Source of the DNA: Cellvibrio sp. UBA7661
GTDB lineage: Bacteria > Pseudomonadota > Gammaproteobacteria > Pseudomonadales > Cellvibrionaceae
Length of the DNA: 64,000 bases
Direction of reading: 5' to 3'
Assembly (NCBI GenBank): GCA_002483365.1
Contig: DLHT01000003.1
Coordinates: forward strand, 310,001 to 374,000
Shown here: positions 36,508 to 45,343 of the stretch, in pieces
How positions within the stretch are numbered: position 1 is the first letter of the stretch
Layout: each line of letters begins with the position of its first letter
The notes under the pieces: model-generated
Databases searched by the model: none
Told to the model about the DNA's origin: nothing
The model's input: only the letters and a program-made list of their open reading frames with translations
Translations under genes and position numbers: made by a program

Positions 36508-37668
36508 TTACTTGGATAATGAATCTCTTATCTCGTAATAGGTCTGCTCGGATATTTTCTGATACGCAGCTGAATCGCTCATAAAACTTTTATAAGATTC
36601 ATAAACCTTTTTAAATTGCGGGTCTTTTGCAGCTTGCTGTTCATACACCTGCTGCGAAGCTTCATAAAAGTGTTTCAAAACTTCATCCGGCAATTTACGT
36701 AGTTGCACACCTTGCTTATCAACCAACTCTTTTAATGCACGGCTGTTGTGAGCGGTGTAGCTATCAAGCATATCCTGACTCATCGCGCGCGCAGCATAGG
36801 TCACAATTGCTTGCAAATCCTTGGGCAAACTTTCGTAGGCGGTTTTGTTGATAATCAACTCCATCGATGGCCCCGGCTCATGCCAGCCCGGGTAGTAATA
36901 ATATTTAGCAATTTGTTGGAAACCAAACGCCAAATCATTTTCCGGCCCGACCCATTCCGCCGCATCGATCACACCGGTTTGCAGCGCCGTATAAAGTTCA
37001 CCGCCAGGAATATTGACTGAAGTGCCGCCAGCGAGATTAAACACCTCGCCCGCCAAGCCGGGGATGCGCATTTTTAATCCGCGCAAATCGTTCACTGAAT
37101 TTATTTCGCGGTTAAACCAGCCCGCCATTTGCACGCCGGTATTGCCCGCAGGAAAGGGAACCAAGTTAAACGGTGCATAAAGCTCGCGCCACAATTCCAG
37201 ACCGCCGCCGTGATTAATCCAGCCATACAATTCCTGCGCGTTCATACCAAAAGGCACAGAGGTAAAAAATTGCGCCGCCGGAACTTTACCGCGCCAAAAA
37301 TAGCTGCCGGAATGCCCCATCTCCACACTGCCTGCGGACACCGCGTCAAACACCCCCATCGCAGGCACCAATTCATTTGCACCGTACACATGGATTTGTA
37401 AACGCCCGCCCGACATTTCATTAATTACACGCGCAACATTCTCCGCGCCCACACCAAGACCCGGCGTATTTTTCGGCCAGGAAGTCACCATTTTCCAGTG
37501 ATAGGTTTGCGCAGACACTGTCGATGAATTTTGTTCACTATTCACCGCTTGTGGGGATATACTTTTTGGTTTGGATTTCTCCAACACCAACGCCGCAAAT
37601 GTCGCCGCAAAAGCCGCGATCAACACAACAATAACCAGCGGGTACCAATTAATAGATTTATTGTTCAT
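36508..37668 (-). CDS. TRAP transporter solute-binding protein (TakP/DctP-like)
   Basis: 386 aa. An N-terminal hydrophobic segment (10-30) acts as signal or anchor, then the DctP family domain (TYHWKMVTSWPKNTPGLGVGAE, GELYTALQTGVIDAAEWVGP with the conserved ligand-contact regions). The resemblance is to TakP-type binders of 2-oxoacids. It begins 4 bp after the HEPN gene stop on the same strand and has no clear Shine-Dalgarno, suggesting translational coupling. No dctQM adjoins it; a dctQM pair without a binding protein lies at 60.4-62.3 kb. Confidence 0.88.
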   Translation of the reverse strand: MNNKSINWYPLVIVVLIAAFAATFAALVLEKSKPKSISPQAVNSEQNSSTVSAQTYHWKMVTSWPKNTPGLGVGAENVARVINEMSGGRLQIHVYGANELVPAMGVFDAVSAGSVEMGHSGSYFWRGKVPAAQFFTSVPFGMNAQELYGWINHGGGLELWRELYAPFNLVPFPAGNTGVQMAGWFNREINSVNDLRGLKMRIPGLAGEVFNLAGGTSVNIPGGELYTALQTGVIDAAEWVGPENDLAFGFQQIAKYYYYPGWHEPGPSMELIINKTAYESLPKDLQAIVTYAARAMSQDMLDSYTAHNSRALKELVDKQGVQLRKLPDEVLKHFYEASQQVYEQQAAKDPQFKKVYESYKSFMSDSAAYQKISEQTYYEIRDSLSK

Positions 37669-37672
37669 AGTG

Positions 37673-38104
37673 TTATTTTTCGATTAACAAAGAAGTTTTT
37701 GTTTCTATTATTTTCCACAATGCTTCAGCTTGAATAATGCATTCATTCACTGCAGCATCCGTTACCAAATCACCGGAATAATCCGCAACATTTCGCTGCT
37801 TACGCAAAGCGTCCAAAACAATTATCTGAGTGTGAGAGATGTTCAGCGTCTTTGGTAAAGTCTGAATCATGGTTTGATGATGCCCCGACTTACTGGTCAG
37901 GGTGCGATAACCTCGACTTTGAAGAACCGCATTGGCCATTTGCATTATTGATTTATAAGCCACATCGAACCGATTTTCATTACTCAGTTGGATCAACTTT
38001 GCATCCTGCAAATTACGTTGTGCCGCTTCCAGCAACCGACGAATCGTTAACGGGTCTGGTGCTATTATTTCCAGGCTCATCCCTACCAAATTGTCCAATG
38101 TCAT
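37673..38104 (-). CDS. HEPN-domain protein (partner of MNT)
   Basis: 143 aa, alpha-helical. LLEAAQRNLQDAKLIQLSNE followed by RFDVAYKSIMQMANAVL and RKQRNVADYSG fit a HEPN domain. The RNxxDY motif replaces the canonical RNase R-x4-6-H, so ribonuclease activity is doubtful. It overlaps the wHTH-MNT gene by 4 bp, so the two are co-translated. MNT-HEPN pairs act as toxin-antitoxin or defence modules in which MNT AMPylates the HEPN protein; that role here is inferred. Confidence 0.75.
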   Translation of the reverse strand: MTLDNLVGMSLEIIAPDPLTIRRLLEAAQRNLQDAKLIQLSNENRFDVAYKSIMQMANAVLQSRGYRTLTSKSGHHQTMIQTLPKTLNISHTQIIVLDALRKQRNVADYSGDLVTDAAVNECIIQAEALWKIIETKTSLLIEK

Positions 38105-38694
38105 GCGTGTCTCCTGACTAGATTCCTTGTTCCAATAATTTCAATAACTGGCTTTTCAAACAATTCCCGAATGAACACCGAATTTTCACTGAGTGCCTTA
38201 CTCCACTCATCGGGAGAATAAAGCTTGGGATTTATTTCCCGTCCTAATATGGACTGGCAAGGGTAGATTGAACTGACCAGTTCACTAAAACCCAGACTTC
38301 CAACCACCAGTAAATCAATATCGCTGTGCAGCCCCGCCTTACCACTGGCCACAGAACCAAATACCCAAGCCAGCTCAATCTGACTCGCTAAAGGCAACAA
38401 GGCCTGCGCCAGCACATCCGCCAGCCCTGAGGTTTTGCGCACTATACTGGCCAGCTCTTCAAATACCAACGACTGCCGGTTAGCCCGGTAGCTGACCTGA
38501 TTTCCTTGGGTCATCTTTTCCAGAATCCCTACCTCTGCCAAACGGCTCAGCTCCTTATGCAAGGTGCCCGGTTGGGTTTGGGTAAGGCGCGCTATCTCGC
38601 GCACATGGTAAGCCTGCTCAGGCTGCATCAACAGCAACCCCAGTACACGGCGGCGATAGTCACTAAAAAGAAGTTCGGCAATAGGGGAGGCCAT
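38101..38694 (-). CDS. wHTH-MNT fusion (nucleotidyltransferase antitoxin-like)
   Basis: 197 aa. N-terminal winged HTH (about 1-75; REIARLTQTQPGTLHKELSRL) and a minimal nucleotidyltransferase with the GS-x-DxD signature GSVASGKAGLHSDIDLLVVG near residues 112-130. The start has no alternative upstream. The HTH fusion predicts autoregulation, and two tandem palindromes lie 23-62 bp upstream. Operon with the HEPN gene and probably the TRAP binding-protein gene. Confidence 0.85.
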   Translation of the reverse strand: MASPIAELLFSDYRRRVLGLLLMQPEQAYHVREIARLTQTQPGTLHKELSRLAEVGILEKMTQGNQVSYRANRQSLVFEELASIVRKTSGLADVLAQALLPLASQIELAWVFGSVASGKAGLHSDIDLLVVGSLGFSELVSSIYPCQSILGREINPKLYSPDEWSKALSENSVFIRELFEKPVIEIIGTRNLVRRHA

Positions 38695-38716
38695 ACAAGC
38701 GCCCTCAAGACTTAGA

Positions 38717-38756
38717 TGTAGCCTATTTTGCTACATTTGTAGCTTTTTTGGCTACA
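38717..38756. promoter_or_regulatory. Tandem palindromic operator upstream of wHTH-MNT
   Basis: TGTAGC-N7-GCTACA occurs twice (38717-38735 and 38738-38756), separated by 2 bp. Corresponding half-sites are exactly 21 bp apart, two helical turns, so two dimers could bind on one face. It lies between wHTH-MNT and the divergent AbiC-like gene. Confidence 0.8.
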
Positions 38757-38866
38757 CCCAATACCCAGCAAAACGCACCACCCTTGTTATAACGCGAAAT
38801 GTATCTAAGCAAGTGAAATGCTAACCTAGCCCCGGTTGAATACAGGAGATTAACACGGAGTTATAA

Positions 38867-39811
38867 ATGCCAGATAAAGACACCACTAAAGACCAACAAA
38901 GCAATACACCTAGCTTGGATAGGTTTATTTGGACTGCAATTTTTGTTTTCGGATTATGTTTTTTACTAGCCGCTATTCATTTTTCAGTTTCGTCATTCAA
39001 TGAATGCATAAACGAATTAGAAAACACATGTGAAAACAACGAATGGGCAGATTACCGAGCCGCATGGGGGCAGTTTGGTGATTTTATGGGTGGAATGGTG
39101 AATCCATTTTTGGGTTTACTAACTGTTTATTTACTGGTCACAGAGCTTAGGGAGAGCAGATCAGCTCAAGAACGTAATGAAAACAAACTACAAACGCAAA
39201 TTGATGAGACCAGATCACAAAATAATTTTTCAAATTATTTTGTTCATTTGGAAGCATTTAAAGAACACACTCGTGATACTTCAGGATCAGAAAAAGTTAA
39301 TCTAACAAGAATGCACAAAAGAATGTTTCCAAACTGTTTGAATGGCGATTACTCGTTATCAGATGACTTTATTAGTGATTTTGAAAATTGCCGAAATAAT
39401 GTATGGCGTAATTTTATAAATATTGATGGCAAGCAACACGATGATTTAGTTGGAATTATTGAGCAAATTGATAACGAAACCAATAATTTTTATGTCAGAA
39501 ATGGCCTTGTTTCGCCTTTGGTTCACAGTGATCCGTTTGACACACCAAGCCATATCGTAAAGAAAAAGGGACATTATCCACTTTTGGCTGACAATATTCC
39601 TGAACACATAATACTAAAAGTTCAGTTACTTACCTGTTGCGAAAAAGCAATTCAGTTTGATATCGAGCACGACTCAAAAACCATCTCTCCAAATAAAGAT
39701 TTGTGTCAAGAAATGCAAAATTATCTTTTTAAAGCAAAGAAAAAGGATTGGGGTAAAATTGCAGATAAAAAAATTACTATCCCATATGCATTTGGCAAAG
39801 CAATACGATGA
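38867..39811 (+). CDS. AbiC-like putative phage abortive-infection membrane protein
   Basis: 314 aa. Two N-terminal membrane segments (about 21-42 and 75-93) enclose WGQFGDFMGGMVNPF (67-81), the signature of the putAbiC family (PF16872). A coiled coil (about 94-120) and a soluble region with an ENC/NVWRNF segment follow. AT-richer than its neighbours, and it ends 13 bp before the convergent uvrD stop, both signs of insertion. Predicted defence protein; activity not known for this branch. Confidence 0.7.
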   Translation: MPDKDTTKDQQSNTPSLDRFIWTAIFVFGLCFLLAAIHFSVSSFNECINELENTCENNEWADYRAAWGQFGDFMGGMVNPFLGLLTVYLLVTELRESRSAQERNENKLQTQIDETRSQNNFSNYFVHLEAFKEHTRDTSGSEKVNLTRMHKRMFPNCLNGDYSLSDDFISDFENCRNNVWRNFINIDGKQHDDLVGIIEQIDNETNNFYVRNGLVSPLVHSDPFDTPSHIVKKKGHYPLLADNIPEHIILKVQLLTCCEKAIQFDIEHDSKTISPNKDLCQEMQNYLFKAKKKDWGKIADKKITIPYAFGKAIR

Positions 39812-39824
39812 AAGCTCAATTAAA

Positions 39825-42053
39825 TTACAACCCCTGCAATTTCGCGTATTGCATTACCAAGCGTTTGGTGCCGATTTTTTCGAATTTGACTTGTACGACG
39901 GCGTTGGGGCCTTTGCCTTCGAATTGCAAAATAACACCTTCACCGAAAATAGCGTGGGTGACGCGTTGGCCGAGTTTGAAGCCGGTATCATCGCCGCTGT
40001 CGCTCAGGTTTTCGCGTACCGCATTGCGCTGGAAGCTGACCGGGCGGGTGACAGCGGTTTTCAGGCGGACTTCTTCAATGCATGCCGGTGGGATTTCTTT
40101 GACAAAGCGCGATACGGCATTAAAGGTTTCATTGCCGTATAAGCGACGGGTTTCGGCGTAGCTGATAAATAATTTTTGCATGGCGCGGGTGATACCCACG
40201 TAGCAGAGGCGGCGCTCTTCTTCCAAACGTTCGGGATCATCCGCCGACATTTTGTGCGGGAATAATCCCTCTTCTACACCGGCAAGAAATACCAAGGGGA
40301 ATTCCAAACCTTTAGCTGAGTGCAGCGTCATTAATTGCACGGCTTCTTCAAATTCATCCGCTTGGGTTTCGCCTGCATCGAGCGCGGCGGTATCCAGAAA
40401 TTGTTGCAGCGGAGTGATGTCATCGTTGTTTTCATCCGCATCAAACGCGCGGCAGGCGGTGATTAATTCCTGCAAGTTTTCACCGCGCGCCTGGCCTTTT
40501 TCGCCTTTTTCATTTTGATGGAATACCAGCAAGCCGGTGTCTTCAATCACCATGCGCGCGATTTCATCGAGCGGCGGCAATTCGCCGTGATCGTCAAATG
40601 CGTAAGCATCGTTCGCGAGTTTGATAATCAAATTTAAAAATGTTTGCACTGCATTACCGGCGCGCGCCGCAAATACTTTGTGCGCAAGCATTTGCTCTGT
40701 CGCCGCCCAAAGTGAACAGCCTTGGTCGCGCGCAAACAGGCGGATGTCGTCTACGGTTTTGCCGCCAATGCCGCGTGTGGGTGTGTTGATGACGCGTTCA
40801 AATGCAGCATCGTCATGGCGATTGCTAATGAGGCGCATGTACGCAATCGCATTTTTAATTTCGAGGCGATCATAAAAACGCAAACCGCCATAAATGCGAT
40901 AGGGAATTGCCTCGCGCAAGAGCGCTTCTTCCAGCACCCGCGACTGGGCGTTGGAGCGATATAAAATCGCTACCGAGTCGCGTTTGTTGCCTTGCTTTAA
41001 CCAGCTTTGGATGCGCTCCACAATAAAGCGCGCTTCATCTTGTTCGTTGTAGGCGGCGTAAAGCGAAATCGGTTCGCCTTTTTCGCCTTCGGTCCACAGC
41101 TCTTTGCCCAAACGACCGGCGTTGTGTTTGATCACCGCGTTAGCGGCTTGCAAAATATTGCCGGTAGAACGGTAATTTTGTTCGAGGCGATACACTTGCG
41201 TGCCCGCAAAATCCTGCGCGAAGCGCTGGATGTTTTCAATTTTTGCGCCGCGCCAACCGTAAATGGATTGGTCGTCATCGCCCACTGCGGTTACGCACGA
41301 AGTTTTATCGGCGAGCACACGCAACCACGCGTATTGCACGGCGTTAGTATCCTGAAATTCGTCAACCAAAATAAACGGGAAACGATTGCGATAGTGTTCG
41401 AGGATGTGCGGTTTGTTGAGCCACAGCTCGTGCGCGCGCAATAAAATTTCAGCGAAGTCCACCATGCCGCCGCGTTGGCAGTCTTCTTCATAGGCGCGAT
41501 AAATTTGCAGCATGGTGCGCACGAATGGATCGCCGGTTTCCTGGATATGTTGCGGGCGGCGGCCTTCGTCTTTTTGTTCGTTGATGTACCACTGCGCCTG
41601 TTTATGCGGCCATTTATTTTCATCGATATTGAGCGCCTGATACACGCGCTTGATCAGCCGCAGTTGATCGTCACTGTCGAGGATCTGGAAATTTTGCGGC
41701 AGGTTGGCATCTTGCCAGTGGGCTTTTAGCAGGCGGTGCGCAAGACCGTGGAACGTGCCGACCCACATGGTACGGCTATTGATGTGGTGATGATTGCTGC
41801 CGGTTGGTAGCGACTGGTGAAACAGTTCATCCAATCGGCTGCGCATTTCGCGCGCAGCTTTGTTGGTAAAAGTCACCGCCATGATCGAATAGGGCGATAC
41901 CTGCTCCACCTGGATCAACCAGGCGATGCGATGCACCAGCACGCGCGTCTTGCCGCTACCCGCACCCGCGAGGATGAGCTGGTTAACCGCAGGGGCAGAC
42001 ACTGCCTCGCGCTGGGCATCGTTGAGGGAATCTAAGAGCAGGGAAACATCCAT
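39825..42053 (-). CDS. uvrD: DNA helicase II
   Basis: 742 aa SF1A 3'-5' helicase for nucleotide-excision and mismatch repair. Walker A LAGAGSGKTRVL, motif II LVDEFQDTN, motif III VGDDDQSIYGWRGA, motif IV QNYRSTGNIL and motif V TLHSAKGLEFPLVFLAG are visible; the C-terminal Tudor-like tail (KLGQRVTHAIFGEGVIL) is present. ATG 42053 (MDVSLLLDSLN) is preferred over TTG 42065. Confidence 0.97.
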   Translation of the reverse strand: MDVSLLLDSLNDAQREAVSAPAVNQLILAGAGSGKTRVLVHRIAWLIQVEQVSPYSIMAVTFTNKAAREMRSRLDELFHQSLPTGSNHHHINSRTMWVGTFHGLAHRLLKAHWQDANLPQNFQILDSDDQLRLIKRVYQALNIDENKWPHKQAQWYINEQKDEGRRPQHIQETGDPFVRTMLQIYRAYEEDCQRGGMVDFAEILLRAHELWLNKPHILEHYRNRFPFILVDEFQDTNAVQYAWLRVLADKTSCVTAVGDDDQSIYGWRGAKIENIQRFAQDFAGTQVYRLEQNYRSTGNILQAANAVIKHNAGRLGKELWTEGEKGEPISLYAAYNEQDEARFIVERIQSWLKQGNKRDSVAILYRSNAQSRVLEEALLREAIPYRIYGGLRFYDRLEIKNAIAYMRLISNRHDDAAFERVINTPTRGIGGKTVDDIRLFARDQGCSLWAATEQMLAHKVFAARAGNAVQTFLNLIIKLANDAYAFDDHGELPPLDEIARMVIEDTGLLVFHQNEKGEKGQARGENLQELITACRAFDADENNDDITPLQQFLDTAALDAGETQADEFEEAVQLMTLHSAKGLEFPLVFLAGVEEGLFPHKMSADDPERLEEERRLCYVGITRAMQKLFISYAETRRLYGNETFNAVSRFVKEIPPACIEEVRLKTAVTRPVSFQRNAVRENLSDSGDDTGFKLGQRVTHAIFGEGVILQFEGKGPNAVVQVKFEKIGTKRLVMQYAKLQGL

Positions 42054-42142
42054 AACCAGAGCCAATCAAATAAAGGATCTGGCGATTTTACTGGCTAGAT
42101 ATACATATGGCCATCATTGTTTTTAGCGATGGCAGAGCCCCG

Positions 42143-42484
42143 TCACTTGGTGTTAAACGCTCGCGCTTTAACCAGCGATATAATCAGCAGCGCAGATGTT
42201 AAGACGATCAAGGGTACCGAACCGGGAAGATTGCTGTCCGCGTTCCGGTTTACCTGAAAATCGGTGGGTTTGGCGACAGCAACCGGCATTCCAACCGGCA
42301 CTTCGACTACACCATAGGCATTATTGGCGCGAGACAAATTGCCTGCCGCCAGACAATCCTCATTGGTGAAAACAACTTGCGCGCGGGTGCAATCCAGCAG
42401 CGCCGCATTGGCCGATAAAGCCACCATCACTGCACCCAGAATGAACAGGATTTTAAGCGTTGCCCTATGAGAATGGTGAGCCAT
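42143..42484 (-). CDS. Hypothetical exported protein with C-terminal membrane anchor
   Basis: 113 aa, family not recognised. N-terminal signal peptide (ILFILGAVMVALSANA), a short periplasmic part with two Cys (DCTRAQVVFTNEDC) that could form a disulfide, and a C-terminal hydrophobic helix followed by KAR. ATG 42484 is preceded by GGAGGAAG; a longer frame to 42640 is rejected. 89 bp before uvrD on the same strand. Confidence 0.65.
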   Translation of the reverse strand: MAHHSHRATLKILFILGAVMVALSANAALLDCTRAQVVFTNEDCLAAGNLSRANNAYGVVEVPVGMPVAVAKPTDFQVNRNADSNLPGSVPLIVLTSALLIISLVKARAFNTK

Positions 42485-42684
42485 TTTGTCTTCCTCCCAT
42501 GCCTTGGCTTGATTGGGTATCTGAGACTCTAGCAGCAAAACTTCGTGATTCAAGTCACGCTTTTTCGGCTGATACTGACTGTATTTTGCGCAAAAAAGCG
42601 TGTTTAAACGACAAGCCTTTGATTTCACTGGGGCTCGCAAAAGGGGAGAAAAAGCGAATCTAGCGATGGGTTATAAGCAGGGTT

Positions 42685-43524
42685 TTAGAAGGGAAAAAAT
42701 GATCCAGGAATTTCCTGTTTACGCAGTAGTGCAGCGACATCCATGCTCAAAGCGACCCCGGCATGCACCAGAACACCACCCCAAATAGAACGGGATTGCA
42801 GGGCGAGGATACCCAGAAACAAGCCAAATAAAATGGCACCGGTTGCCTCCAGTGGCAGCTTGGGTAAGTGGATCATCATATAGGGAACACACATCACCCA
42901 AATCGCGTTTGCGCCCATGGCCGGGCGCAAGGCATTGAGCATAAAACCGCGAAAGAAAAATTCGAGGAACACAAACTGGCTCATGTAGAGCATCTCCCAC
43001 AGCAGGAAATCCAGCCAGCTGCGCCCTGCATGGTTGTAGAAAGGATAATGATTGACGAAATCCTCACCAAAACTCACCAGCACCACAAACACCAGAATCG
43101 GGCTGAGCAGTAACAGATAGCCGCGCCAGTGTTCGCCGACCTGGTTCCAACGCCAGCCAAAATCGCGCATGCGCTGTTTGAAACCGATACGGATCACCAG
43201 CCACGGCAGGATGATAAAGGTGAGTAGATGGCAAGCGGTCCACCAGAGATAGCCGCACAGCTCCAACCAGCCGCTGGCTTGCAACGCATCCAGATAGCGA
43301 TGTCCATCGCCCAACCACACCAGCAGTGCATGAAGATGGGTGGAAAACTTGGCGTAGTGCAGCACCAACAAACTGACCGATACACAGGCCAGCACCCAAA
43401 CCACCCGCCGCAAGGCAGCGGGGCGATCCAGAGTGTAGGAGGGTGCTACTGCATCTATGTCATCGAGCGCGCGCAGAATCTGGCGCGGATGCAGTTGCGC
43501 TACCAGCGCGGCGACAGGATTCAT
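42685..43524 (-). CDS. CPBP-family intramembrane protein
   Basis: 279 aa with about seven membrane helices. FVFLEFFFRGFML aligns with motif 1 of CPBP/Abi glutamic endopeptidases (EExxFR), MMIHLPKLPLEATGA with motif 2, and GGVLVHAGVALSMD with motif 3. The first Glu of the EE pair is Leu here, so protease activity is uncertain. ATG 43524 is used; the upstream extension overlaps the serine hydrolase gene. Probably co-transcribed with that gene (16-bp gap). Confidence 0.8.
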   Translation of the reverse strand: MNPVAALVAQLHPRQILRALDDIDAVAPSYTLDRPAALRRVVWVLACVSVSLLVLHYAKFSTHLHALLVWLGDGHRYLDALQASGWLELCGYLWWTACHLLTFIILPWLVIRIGFKQRMRDFGWRWNQVGEHWRGYLLLLSPILVFVVLVSFGEDFVNHYPFYNHAGRSWLDFLLWEMLYMSQFVFLEFFFRGFMLNALRPAMGANAIWVMCVPYMMIHLPKLPLEATGAILFGLFLGILALQSRSIWGGVLVHAGVALSMDVAALLRKQEIPGSFFPF

Positions 43525-43540
43525 GCTCCGCGCGTCCCGG

Positions 43541-45187
43541 TCATTTCTTTTTAGCCGCAGCGCGCGCGGCAACCTGCGCACGCTCATAGCTATCGATAAA
43601 GCGGAAAATAATATCGCGCGCGAGGCGGGTTTCCGAATTGCTCAGGAACACCATGCCGATTTGCAGATCGCGGTTGAACACCATCTCGGTGCGGAAGCCT
43701 TTTACGTGGCCGCCGTGATGGACGAAATTCTTGTAACGGCCATAATCAAACACGCGCCAACCCATGCCGTAGGCGGTATTACCCACGGCTTTGCGCACGC
43801 CGTAATAATTCTGTGCCGGCGTATTTTTGGTCACACGTGATTGGATGGGGTTGAGTACCGACAGCGGCAGAGCATCCTGCCGCTTGCCCATTTGCCCGAG
43901 CAAAAAGCGCGACATATCGACAATACTGGCATTCACCCCCGCCGCCGGCGCAACGCGATACCAATTGCCTGTCACTGAGGTGGGAATCCAGCGGCTGCCG
44001 TTATTGATGTGGGGCGATGCACGGTTAGGCGAGGCATTGTAATTGGCCAATCCATAGGAGGCCGTGGTCATCCCGAGCGGATCAAATACATGTTGGCCGA
44101 CATACTTTTCAAAGCTGACGCCGGATTTCTTTTTGATCATATCGCCCGCAAGGCTGTAACTGACATTCTGGTAGGCGAAACATTTGCCCGGCGGGCAGAC
44201 GAAATTTACGTAGCGCAAGCGCCGCACGGTATCGGCGTAGCTCATGTTCTCGTCGATAAAGTGGGTATAGGTATGGCGCGGCAACCCCGATGCCTGGGAC
44301 AACACATGGCGTAACGTCAGCTGCTTGCCATAGCGCGCATTTTTAAAAGCGACATCCGGCAACACCGAGGTGACCGTGGTATCCCAGGTGATTTTGCCCT
44401 CATTGACCAGCGCGCTGGCGGCGGTGGCCGCAAAAGGTTTGGAGAGAGAGGCGAGGCGGAATACGGTATCCGGCGTAACCTTTTCACGCGTACCTGCGCG
44501 GCGCACGCCATAGCCTTGCAGGGATTTTATTTGCCCGCCCGACACCACCACTATGGCCACACCCGGCACAAAAGGCGCGACTTTCTTGGCGACATAATCT
44601 TCAAATTCAGCAATGAAGGCCTCGGGGTGCCCGGCTGGAAAGCGCGGTGCTTTGATCGGTGCAGTGGTAATGATGGGAATGGTGCGAGCCAGTTCCGCCG
44701 GCTCTGCTACAGCGGGCTTTGGTTTGGCCACCTCCGCTTTGGGCGCAGGTTTGGCCGCCGCGGAGGCTTGCGTTTTGGCCGTAGCAGCCACTTGGGTTTT
44801 TGCGGGCTGGGCTGCCGGTTTGGCAGATACAGAGCTGGCCGCCAGAGAAGCAACAGGTATCGTCGTGGCGATGGCAAGCGAACTGGCTGGCGAACTGTCA
44901 GACAATGACGCCACAGGCGCTGTCGCTTGCCCCGGTGCTGACGATGCTGACGATGCAGCAACCGTTTGGGTAAACGCTGTGGTTTGCAGCGTCTGGATAG
45001 GGGCGGTCGCCACTGAAGACCCAGCACTGCTGGCACTGGACTTTAGTTGAAAAGGCAGTGCGATAGGTACAGTCACGCGCTTTTCACCCGATGCCTGCGC
45101 ACCTTGCAGCCCGCATAACAAGATCAGGGCAAGGCTGGTGACCTGGCGCGCCAGGGAATAGGGTTTACTACTTATTGTTGATCGCAT
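43541..45187 (-). CDS. Secreted serine hydrolase (beta-lactamase/S12 family) with Ala/Pro linker
   Basis: 548 aa. Signal peptide (LALILLCGLQGAQA), then about 130 low-complexity Ala/Ser/Pro/Lys residues, then an S12-type domain. Catalytic motifs: LASLSKPFA near residue 247 (SxxK), YQNVSYSLAGD (YxN), and HHGGHVKGF replacing KTG. Likely a periplasmic or surface-tethered esterase, D,D-peptidase or beta-lactamase-like enzyme. Antibiotic resistance cannot be inferred from the sequence. The linker probably spans the peptidoglycan. Confidence 0.88.
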   Translation of the reverse strand: MRSTISSKPYSLARQVTSLALILLCGLQGAQASGEKRVTVPIALPFQLKSSASSAGSSVATAPIQTLQTTAFTQTVAASSASSAPGQATAPVASLSDSSPASSLAIATTIPVASLAASSVSAKPAAQPAKTQVAATAKTQASAAAKPAPKAEVAKPKPAVAEPAELARTIPIITTAPIKAPRFPAGHPEAFIAEFEDYVAKKVAPFVPGVAIVVVSGGQIKSLQGYGVRRAGTREKVTPDTVFRLASLSKPFAATAASALVNEGKITWDTTVTSVLPDVAFKNARYGKQLTLRHVLSQASGLPRHTYTHFIDENMSYADTVRRLRYVNFVCPPGKCFAYQNVSYSLAGDMIKKKSGVSFEKYVGQHVFDPLGMTTASYGLANYNASPNRASPHINNGSRWIPTSVTGNWYRVAPAAGVNASIVDMSRFLLGQMGKRQDALPLSVLNPIQSRVTKNTPAQNYYGVRKAVGNTAYGMGWRVFDYGRYKNFVHHGGHVKGFRTEMVFNRDLQIGMVFLSNSETRLARDIIFRFIDSYERAQVAARAAAKKK

Positions 45188-45271
45188 AAACGGGCAGATA
45201 ACTCGCTAAAGGCCATTACGGCAGATGGCCATCAAAATGGCGTCTAAAAATACGGCGCTGAATACACAAAC

Positions 45272-45321
45272 GCCACGGATGAAGCTGCCCGGAACAACTC
45301 CGGAACAGCTCCACCCGTGGC
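45272..45321 (-). terminator. Long imperfect hairpin after the cytochrome gene
   Basis: 45272-45287 pairs with 45306-45321 (16 bp, two G-U pairs on the minus strand) with an inner CCGGAACAACTCCGG loop. It lies 23 bp past the stop. The T-tract is weak. Confidence 0.5.
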
Positions 45322-45343
45322 GTGGCCTTTCCCTATCCGCCCT

